A stretch of DNA of 56,038 nucleotides from Lutibacter sp. (lineage in GTDB: Bacteria; Bacteroidota; Bacteroidia; Flavobacteriales; Flavobacteriaceae): the NCBI GenBank assembly GCA_030694935.1, contig JAUYUA010000047.1, positions 1 through 56,038 of the forward strand, given 5' to 3'. Under the pieces are notes generated by a model, which worked only from the letters and a program-made list of their open reading frames with translations, had not been told where the DNA came from and did no database searches. Positions within the stretch are counted from its first letter, which is position 1. Each line of letters starts with the position of its first letter. Positions 26,824 through 33,230 of the stretch are shown here, one piece after another. The position numbers and the translations under genes were made by a program.

Positions 26824-28523
26824 GAAAAACTATCACACTTATCGCCTTTATTTTTCTATTTGCACAATGCAAAGTAAAAACAATAGAAACTACAGAAACC
26901 AATAAAAACACCGGATTAATTGCCGACAGCGCAATGGTGGTAAGCGCCCGCGAAGAAGCCTCAAAAATTGGCGTAGCCATTATGAAAAAAGGCGGAAATG
27001 CCTTTGACGCGATGATTGCCACAGAACTTGCTTTGGCAGTTGCTTATCCTTTTGCCGGGAATATTGGCGGCGGCGGATTTATGGTTTACAGAACCTACGA
27101 CGGCAAAACCGGAGCCTTAGATTACCGGGAAAAAGCACCACTTGCCGCTTCAAAAAATATGTATTTGGACGAAAACGGCAATATTATAGCAAATAAAAGC
27201 ACCTTGGGCGCAATGGCTGTTGGAGTTCCGGGAACGGTTGACGGATTGTTTAAAGTCCATGAAAAATTTGGCAGCTTGCCTTTTTCAGATTTGATTCAGC
27301 CGGCCATTGATTTGGCCAATAAAGGCGTTGTGGTCACTGAAAAACAAGCGGAAAGACTGGCAACTTACAGACATTTTTTTTCTGAAGTCAATGATACCAA
27401 AATAATGCTGGACAATGATTGGAAAGAAGGCGACACCATTAAATATGTGATGCTGGCAAAAACCTTGGAGAGAATCAGGGATTTGGGCAGAGACGGATTT
27501 TACAAAGGAGAAACGGCAGAGATGCTGGTAAATTATGTTCAAAAGTTGGGAGGGATTATCACCAAAAAAGATTTGGAAATCTACGAAGCAAAATGGCGCA
27601 ATCCAATAGAATTTTCTTATAAGGATTTGAAGATCATTGCTATGTCGCCACCATCAAGCGGCGGAATTTGCAACGCACAAATTTTTAAGGCGATTGAGCC
27701 GTTTGATCTTGCTTCTTTCGGCCATAATTCGTTAAAATACATTCAGCTGCTTACGGAAGCCGAAAGAAGGGCGTATGCCGACAGGTCGTTTTATTTAGGC
27801 GATCCCGATTTTGTGAAAATTCCGATTGACACTTTAATCTCATCAAAATATGTAAAAAACAGGATGGCCAATTTTTCATGGGAAAAGGCAACGCTTTCTT
27901 CAACTTTGCAGCACGGGAAAATTACCGGTTATGAAAGTGACGAGACCACGCATTATTCCATTGTTGACAAATATGGAAATTCCATTTCTGCAACCACCAC
28001 TTTAAACGGCGCTTATGGTTCTAAAGTGTTTGTTTCTGAAGGCGGTTTCTTTTTGAACAATGAAATGGACGATTTCAGCTCGAAACCAGGAACGCCAAAT
28101 ATGTTTGGATTGGTTGGCGGTGATGCGAATTCCATTGCTCCCGAAAAACGTATGTTAAGTTCTATGACGCCAACCATTGTTGAAAAAAACAATCGGTTTT
28201 ATATGTCGGTTGGCTCGCCGGGAGGTTCAACCATCATCACATCTGTATTGCAAACCATTTTAAACGTTTATGAATTCAATTTAAGCATGCAAGAAGCCGT
28301 TGATGCGCCCAGATTTCACCACCAATGGCTGCCTGATGTTGTTTCTTTTGAGCCAAAAGGTTTTGACAGTTTGCTGTTAAATCAATTACAACAAAAAGGC
28401 TATCAAATTAAACAGGAAAATTCGGTAATTTTGGGTAAAGTGGATGCGGTTTTGCGATTGCCAAACGGAAAACTGGAAGGCGGAGCCGATTATAGAGGCG
28501 ATGACAAAGCGGCTGGATTTTAG
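26820..28523 (+). CDS. ggt: Gamma-glutamyltransferase, predicted lipoprotein
   Basis: 567 aa. Transfers or hydrolyses the gamma-glutamyl group of glutathione and similar compounds. It is made as a proenzyme that cuts itself before the catalytic threonine, here Thr376 in DETTHYSIVDKYGN. Other family marks are GGNAFDAMIATELALAVAYP, FAGNIGGGGFMVYR, DYREKAPLAAS and VGSPGGSTIITSVLQTILN. The N-terminus MRKTITLIAFIFLFAQC has a lipobox (FAQC), so the enzyme is likely anchored in a membrane facing the periplasm. The ATGA overlap links it to the AcpH-like gene. Confidence 0.95.
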   Translation: MRKTITLIAFIFLFAQCKVKTIETTETNKNTGLIADSAMVVSAREEASKIGVAIMKKGGNAFDAMIATELALAVAYPFAGNIGGGGFMVYRTYDGKTGALDYREKAPLAASKNMYLDENGNIIANKSTLGAMAVGVPGTVDGLFKVHEKFGSLPFSDLIQPAIDLANKGVVVTEKQAERLATYRHFFSEVNDTKIMLDNDWKEGDTIKYVMLAKTLERIRDLGRDGFYKGETAEMLVNYVQKLGGIITKKDLEIYEAKWRNPIEFSYKDLKIIAMSPPSSGGICNAQIFKAIEPFDLASFGHNSLKYIQLLTEAERRAYADRSFYLGDPDFVKIPIDTLISSKYVKNRMANFSWEKATLSSTLQHGKITGYESDETTHYSIVDKYGNSISATTTLNGAYGSKVFVSEGGFFLNNEMDDFSSKPGTPNMFGLVGGDANSIAPEKRMLSSMTPTIVEKNNRFYMSVGSPGGSTIITSVLQTILNVYEFNLSMQEAVDAPRFHHQWLPDVVSFEPKGFDSLLLNQLQQKGYQIKQENSVILGKVDAVLRLPNGKLEGGADYRGDDKAAGF

Positions 28524-28525
28524 CC

Positions 28526-28568
28526 CCCTAACCCCTGCCTCTCCGGCAGGCAGGCCCGAAGGGGGAAC
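28526..28568. repeat. GC-rich repeat with nested palindrome
   Basis: Outer part CCCCCTAACCCC...GAAGGGGGAACT, as at 9522-9542, interrupted by CTCCGGCAGGCAGG of the family seen at 8231-8252. Confidence 0.65.
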
Positions 28569-28682
28569 TCAGTTTGATATAACAAATTGCGTCTTTTAAA
28601 GATTTGTTTCTTCAATATATTTTAAAACTATAATTTATGTTTTCAATTTTTAAACTTAGATTTACAACAAAAATATTGCGCT

Positions 28683-29238
28683 ATGAAAAATGAAATCGCC
28701 ATTCCCGATGAAATAATTACCAATAAAATATATTTAATCAGGGAACAAAAAGTAATGTTGGACAGGGATTTGGCTGATCTATATAAAGTAGAAACCAAAC
28801 AATTGAAGAGACAAGTTCGCAGAAACATAGAACGTTTTCCTGAAGATTTTATGTTTCAATTAAATAATAAAGAGTTTACAAATTGGAGGAGCCAATTTGG
28901 CACCTCCAATATTTCCGATAAAATGGGATTACGTTATGCTCCTTTCGCTTTTACTGAGCAAGCCTGTCCTGAGGAGCCGAAGGGGTGTCGCGATGTTGTC
29001 AAGCGTTTTAAGCAGCCAAACCGCCATCAAAGTAAATATTCAAATAATAAGGGTATTTACCAAATTAAGACAGATGTTTACCGATAATTTAAGCATTAAA
29101 CTTGAAATTGCCGAAATAAAAAAGAATCTCTCCAATCAAAATAAAAATATAGAATTGGTTTTCAGCTACTTGGATGAATTGTTAGAAAAGAAAGAAAATG
29201 AAATTCCAAGAACAAAAATAGGCTACAAAAAAGATTAA
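28683..29238 (+). pseudogene. ORF6N-domain (phage regulatory) gene broken by a 22-bp repeat insertion
   Basis: The first part from ATG 28683 reads as an ORF6N domain: IPDEIITNKIYLIREQKVML, DRDLADLYKVETKQLKRQVR, RNIERFPEDFMFQL and GLRYAPFAFTEQ. After TEQ the frame is lost. Homologues continue GVAMLSSVL, and exactly this continues in another frame (VAMLSSVLSSQTAIKVNIQI, then IRVFTKLRQMF to a stop at 29238). Deleting 28963-28984 restores one uninterrupted frame of about 178 residues. The inserted 22 bp, CCTGTCCTGAGGAGCCGAAGGG, belong to the dispersed palindromic family seen in the formate dehydrogenase gene. The intact protein would be a phage-type DNA-binding regulator. Confidence 0.85.
28963..28984. 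repeat. 22-bp dispersed repeat inserted in ORF6N gene
   Basis: Related to the reverse complement of the CCCTTCGACTCCGCTCAGGG element at 31733. Its removal joins GAGCAAG to GTGTCGCGATG and repairs the reading frame. Confidence 0.8.
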
Positions 29239-29244
29239 AATTAT

Positions 29245-29799
29245 ATGGCAATTAAAACTTACATCGCACTTTTAAGAGGCATCAATGTTTCGGGCCACCA
29301 TAAAATAAAAATGACCGATTTAAAGCAACTTTTTTTAGATTTAGGTTATCATGATGTTACTACATATATACAAAGCGGAAATGTAATTTTTAAGTCAAAC
29401 ATTAAGGAACCTATTCTTATTGAGAATACCATAATTTCAGCAATTTCAAAGTATTTTGGACCTGCTATTGAAGTGCTGATTTTAACCAAAAATGACTTAA
29501 TCACTATTTTTAACGCAAACCCTTTTCTTGCCAAAGATCCAACAACGGATATTTCAAAATTACATGTGACTATATTAAATAACATGCCAGATTTAGATGG
29601 AATTCCAACTGTTGAAATTCTTGTAACAAACAGTGATGACGAATTTCAATTGATTGAAAACGCCATTTATTTATATTGTCCAAATGGCTACGGAAACACC
29701 AAACTTAACAACAATTTATTTGAAAAAAAATTAAAAGTATCAGCAACTACAAGAAATTGGAAAACCATTTCAAAACTGGTGGAACTTAGCAATCTATAA
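29245..29799 (+). CDS. DUF1697 family protein
   Basis: 184 aa, cytoplasmic. Family signatures are at the start (TYIALLRGINVSGHHKIKMT, DLKQLFLDLGYHDVTTYIQS, GNVIFKS) and near the end (GYGNTKLNNNLFEKKLKVSAT, TRNWKTISKLVEL). DUF1697 proteins are common in bacteria and their biochemical role is unknown. It starts 6 bp after the ORF6N pseudogene and is followed 12 bp later by a methyltransferase gene, so the two intact genes are probably one transcript. Confidence 0.85.
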   Translation: MAIKTYIALLRGINVSGHHKIKMTDLKQLFLDLGYHDVTTYIQSGNVIFKSNIKEPILIENTIISAISKYFGPAIEVLILTKNDLITIFNANPFLAKDPTTDISKLHVTILNNMPDLDGIPTVEILVTNSDDEFQLIENAIYLYCPNGYGNTKLNNNLFEKKLKVSATTRNWKTISKLVELSNL

Positions 29800-29811
29800 A
29801 TTATCAAATCA

Positions 29812-30987
29812 TTGAATTACCATATTTTAAATAAAGAAGTTCAAGACTTTATAAATTCAAATTTGAAATCGGATTTGACAAAACTGATTTTAAAAGGAAG
29901 TCCGTTTGCATTAGTTTCCACTCAGGAAATTGCAGAACAAATCCTGGCTAAAAACAGCTGTGAAAAAAAATTGCCGACTTGGTTTAATTCAGAAAATATC
30001 TACTATCCCAACAAACTGAACATTGAACAAACCTCTTCTGAAATTACTGCCAACTATAAATCTGATTTGGTTTCAGGAGAGTCCTTAATTGACATTACCG
30101 GCGGATTTGGTGTTGACGCTTTCTTTTTTTCACATAAAATTAAGAATATAACACATTGTGAAATTGCCGAAGAATTGTCGGCCATCGTTTCACATAATTT
30201 CAAACAGTTTAAAGTTAAAAATATAGCAACATATCTTGGCGACGGCATTGAATTTTTACAAAAATCCGAAGAGAAATTTGACTGGATTTACGCCGATCCT
30301 TCCCGCAGAAATGACGCCAAGGAAAAAGTTTTCTTGTTGAAAGACTGCTTGCCTAATATTCCTGAAAACCTAGATTTATTGTTTCAAAAAACCGACAATA
30401 TACTATTAAAAGTTTCACCAATTTTAGATATCACAAGCGCCTTTAATGAGTTGAAGTTTGTAAAAGAAATTTACGTGGTTGCCGTTGAAAATGAAGTGAA
30501 GGAATTGTTATTTTTATTGAAAAAAAATTACACGCAAAATATTGATATTAAAACAATTAACTTCAACAAAGAAGAAATTCAACAATTTAATTTCAGCTTA
30601 AATGAAGATGTTTTTTCAACTTTTTCCGAACCAAAAAAATATCTTTTCGAACCTAATGCAGCCATTTTAAAATCAGGGGCTTTTCAACAAATATCGGCGC
30701 ATTTAAAAATTGATAAATTACATCAGCATTCGCATTTATACACTTCCGATAAATTAATCGATTTTCCTGGAAGGAAATTTGAAATTAAACACGCGATATC
30801 TTACGACAAAAAGAAACTGCTGCAATTAATTCCTTCAAAAAAAGCAAATATCACCACGCGAAATTTCCCCGAAACCGTTGCGCAAATCCGAAAAAAAACT
30901 GGATTGAAAGATGGCGGAAATCAATATTTATTTTTTACCACCGATTTCAACAACAAACATTTGGTGCTCATTTGTGAGAAAACGTAA
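29812..30987 (+). CDS. SAM-dependent methyltransferase with THUMP-like domain (PG_1098 type)
   Basis: 391 aa. The methyltransferase core (about 90-240) has motif I in SLIDITGGFGVDAFFFSHK and the catalytic-type motif WIYADPSRRND. The C-terminal region (KKYLFEPNAAILKSGAFQQI, GRKFEIKHAISYDKK, FPETVAQIRKKTGLKDGG) is the THUMP-like/PG_1098 arrangement of Bacteroidota, suggesting RNA as substrate; the exact site is unknown. The start is TTG at 29812: the in-frame stop of DUF1697 lies only five codons upstream and no ATG falls between them, so a rare start (TTG or an ATT) is required. Confidence 0.85.
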   Translation: MNYHILNKEVQDFINSNLKSDLTKLILKGSPFALVSTQEIAEQILAKNSCEKKLPTWFNSENIYYPNKLNIEQTSSEITANYKSDLVSGESLIDITGGFGVDAFFFSHKIKNITHCEIAEELSAIVSHNFKQFKVKNIATYLGDGIEFLQKSEEKFDWIYADPSRRNDAKEKVFLLKDCLPNIPENLDLLFQKTDNILLKVSPILDITSAFNELKFVKEIYVVAVENEVKELLFLLKKNYTQNIDIKTINFNKEEIQQFNFSLNEDVFSTFSEPKKYLFEPNAAILKSGAFQQISAHLKIDKLHQHSHLYTSDKLIDFPGRKFEIKHAISYDKKKLLQLIPSKKANITTRNFPETVAQIRKKTGLKDGGNQYLFFTTDFNNKHLVLICEKT

Positions 30988-31046
30988 AAGTTGTATTAGC
31001 AAAAATCATTAAAATTTAGTATTTTTAGCCGTTTATACTGAATAAA

Positions 31047-32750
31047 ATGGCAAATAAAAATATACGCTCGTTATCGTTTAGAAAGGAATTGGATGATAAT
31101 TTGTTCGAAAATATCGCAGATTTATCGCATAAAAACGCTCCTAATTCCGATTTTCAGGAACTGGCAAAACGATTTATGATTGATGACTCCGTGATAGCAG
31201 GCACTGCTTCTTTTTACGATTTTACCAGAGAAAGCAATCGGAACAAAAAAATTCATGTGTGCAGCGGAACGGCTTGCATGGTTGCAAATACCCAAAATAA
31301 ATTGCATCAGCATTTAGAAAAACATTTTGACAAAGAGGAAATCGGTCACGCTGCCTGCGTGGGACGTTGCCACACCAACAATGCGTTTATGTTTAACGGC
31401 AATACCTATTCGGCCAAAAATGAAGCTGAGTTAACCGATATTTTGTCACTTCGAGCCCTTCGACTTGGCTCAGGACAAGCAACGTCGAGAAGTCAAGAGA
31501 ATATTTACAACATTGCTTGCAACACCACACCAATTTTAACGTCAAAAATTGAAGATATTGAAGCGTTTTATCAATTGGCTGAAATTCATAAAAACAATCC
31601 GAAACAGGTAATTCAGGAAATTAAAACATCGAATTTACGCGGCCGAGGCGGTGCCGGATTTCCGTTTTGGTTTAAATTGGATGCCGTTATTTCGGCTCCG
31701 CTCAATAACCCTATTTCGGGTTCCGTAAAAGAACCCTTCGACTCCGCTCAGGGTAAACAAAAATACATTGTTTGCAATGCCGATGAAGGTGATCCCGGCG
31801 CTTATTCTGATATGTATTTGATGGAACATCAGGCACATAAAGTGCTTTTCGGAATGTATATGGCTGGATTGACCGTCGGCGCAAATACCGGCGTTTTATA
31901 CATCAGGGGAGAATATCCCGACTCCATTCGCATTGTTGGTGAAGCGATTGAATTTTTAAAAGAAAAAAATCTGATTGGCGATTTTAAATTCAAGATTATT
32001 CGCGGACAAGGTTCTTATGTTTGCGGGGAAGAAACTGCTTTATTAAGTTCCATTGAAGGTTTGCGTCCCGAAGTTCGTGTTCGTCCGCCCTATCCCGCCC
32101 AATATGGTTTGTATGGAAAGCCTACCGTTTTAAGCAATGTGGAAACATTTGCGAACATTCATTGGATTTTGGAAAATGGCGGAGAAGCTTATGCGGCTTT
32201 GGGAACAAAACAATCTACCGGAACAAAACTGGTTTCCTTGGACAGTTTTTTCAACTCGCCAGGAATGTATGAAATTGAAATGGGAACGCCTTTAAAAACT
32301 ATTTTTGAGGTTTTTGGGAACGGATTAAAGTCGGAAATAAAAGCATTTCAAATAGGAGGGCCTTTGGGCGGCATTGTGCCTTTTGATAAAATTAAAGATT
32401 TAACGTTGGATTTTGAATCGTTAAACAACCACGGATTTTTATTGGGCCACGCAAGTGTGGTTTCCATTCCAAAAGATTTTCCGATGATTCAGTTTCTGGA
32501 ACATTTAATGGAATTTACTGCGGATGAATCCTGCGGAAAATGTTATCCGTGCAGAATCGGTTCTTTTAGAGGCATGGAAATGCTTCAAAAAGCGCAACAT
32601 GAAAACTATAAAATTGACCGTCAGTTATTTGATGATTTGTTGGAAACTTTGGAAATAGGGTCACTTTGCGCATTAGGCGGCGGAATTCCGTTGCCGGTAA
32701 AAAACGCCTTGCAATATTTTGAGGAAGAGTTGAAACAGTATTTTAAATAG
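31047..32750 (+). CDS. NAD-linked formate dehydrogenase diaphorase subunit (NuoE/NuoF-like fusion) with in-frame repeat insertions
   Basis: 567 aa. The N-terminal NuoE-type domain (about 30-135) holds a [2Fe-2S] site, CSGTAC and CVGRC. The NuoF-type part (about 175-560) binds FMN and NAD: LRGRGGAGFPFWFKL, IVCNADEGDPGAYSDMYLME, GQGSYVCGEETALLSSIEG, then the [4Fe-4S] site ESCGKCYPCRIGS. It passes electrons from the catalytic subunit downstream to NAD. Two stretches, about residues 134-149 (LRALRLGSGQATSRSQ) and 216-236 (APLNNPISGSVKEPFDSAQG), coincide with dispersed palindromic repeats at the DNA level and look like in-frame insertions at domain edges. Intact otherwise. Confidence 0.9.
   Translation: MANKNIRSLSFRKELDDNLFENIADLSHKNAPNSDFQELAKRFMIDDSVIAGTASFYDFTRESNRNKKIHVCSGTACMVANTQNKLHQHLEKHFDKEEIGHAACVGRCHTNNAFMFNGNTYSAKNEAELTDILSLRALRLGSGQATSRSQENIYNIACNTTPILTSKIEDIEAFYQLAEIHKNNPKQVIQEIKTSNLRGRGGAGFPFWFKLDAVISAPLNNPISGSVKEPFDSAQGKQKYIVCNADEGDPGAYSDMYLMEHQAHKVLFGMYMAGLTVGANTGVLYIRGEYPDSIRIVGEAIEFLKEKNLIGDFKFKIIRGQGSYVCGEETALLSSIEGLRPEVRVRPPYPAQYGLYGKPTVLSNVETFANIHWILENGGEAYAALGTKQSTGTKLVSLDSFFNSPGMYEIEMGTPLKTIFEVFGNGLKSEIKAFQIGGPLGGIVPFDKIKDLTLDFESLNNHGFLLGHASVVSIPKDFPMIQFLEHLMEFTADESCGKCYPCRIGSFRGMEMLQKAQHENYKIDRQLFDDLLETLEIGSLCALGGGIPLPVKNALQYFEEELKQYFK
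31448..31493. repeat. Palindromic repeat inserted in frame (site 1)
   Basis: Begins ACTTCGAGCCCTTCGACTTG and ends GTCGAGAAGT, with inverted ends ACTTCGA/TCGAGAAGT. It belongs to the CCTTCGACT..GCTCAGG family and encodes the linker between the NuoE- and NuoF-like domains. Confidence 0.75.
31694..31754. repeat. Palindromic repeat inserted in frame (site 2)
   Basis: Two CTCCGCTCA boxes (from 31696 and 31742) surround hairpins AACCC/GGGTT (31707-31722) and ACCCT/AGGGT (ending 31754). The peptide interrupts the NuoF-like domain just before IVCNADEGDPG. Confidence 0.75.
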
Positions 32751-32765
32751 AGTTTAAAAAAATTA

Positions 32766-32805
32766 TTACACAAAGACACCCAGAGTAACACAAAGATTCA
32801 CAAAG
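32766..32805. repeat. Left 10-bp-unit array flanking GxxExxY gene
   Basis: Starts TTACAC and repeats ACACAAAGAC / ACCCAGAGTA / ACACAAAGAT / TCACAAAG with a 10-bp period. Inverted partner at 33185-33224: 29 of 40 positions pair. It ends 4 bp before the GxxExxY ATG. Confidence 0.8.
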
Positions 32806-32809
32806 AAAA

Positions 32810-33181
32810 ATGACTGAAAACGAAATAGCAAGTATTATTATTGGAAAAGCAATAGCTGTCCATAGAGAACTTGGGCCTGGATTGTTGGAATCAACATATC
32901 AGGAATGTCTTTTTTATGAATTAAAAAATAGCAATTTATTGGTTGCAAAAGAAATAGCATTGCCCATAATTTATAAAGATATTAAATTAGATCACGGATA
33001 CAGAATTGACTTATTAGTTGAAAATAAAGTGGTTATTGAAATAAAAACGGTAGAATTTTTAAATGATGTACATACAGCACAAATTCTGACTTATATGAAA
33101 CTGGGTAATTATAAATTAGGATTATTATTGAATTTTAATGTAAAACTTTTAAAAGAAGGCATCAAAAGATTTAAACTTTAA
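32810..33181 (+). CDS. GxxExxY protein (PD-(D/E)XK nuclease superfamily)
   Basis: 123 aa. The name-giving motif is GLLESTY in ELGPGLLESTYQECL. The nuclease-type core is visible as YRIDLLVENKVVIEIKTVE, with Asp, then Glu-x-Lys, as in PDDEXK_3 family members. The biological role of GxxExxY proteins is not established. The gene fills the space between two inverted arrays of 10-bp CACAAAG units and separates two subunit genes of formate dehydrogenase that are normally adjacent. This suggests a mobile or parasitic cassette. The ATG lies 4 bp after the left array and the stop 4 bp before the right one, so almost nothing else is inside the cassette. Confidence 0.88.
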   Translation: MTENEIASIIIGKAIAVHRELGPGLLESTYQECLFYELKNSNLLVAKEIALPIIYKDIKLDHGYRIDLLVENKVVIEIKTVEFLNDVHTAQILTYMKLGNYKLGLLLNFNVKLLKEGIKRFKL

Positions 33182-33184
33182 AAT

Positions 33185-33224
33185 CTCCGTGAATCTCTGT
33201 GATTCTTTGTGAATCTCAGTGTAA
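33185..33224. repeat. Right 10-bp-unit array flanking GxxExxY gene
   Basis: CTCCGTGAATCTCTGTGATTC continuing to CAGTGTAA, the inverted counterpart of 32766-32805. It ends 6 bp before the fdhA ATG and so replaces the leader of that gene. Confidence 0.8.
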
Positions 33225-33230
33225 CAAAAA

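Noticed and set aside
32766-33224. 10-bp CACAAAG arrays as a CRISPR
   Set aside because: Units are far too short and have no spacers; the two arrays are inverted around a gene.
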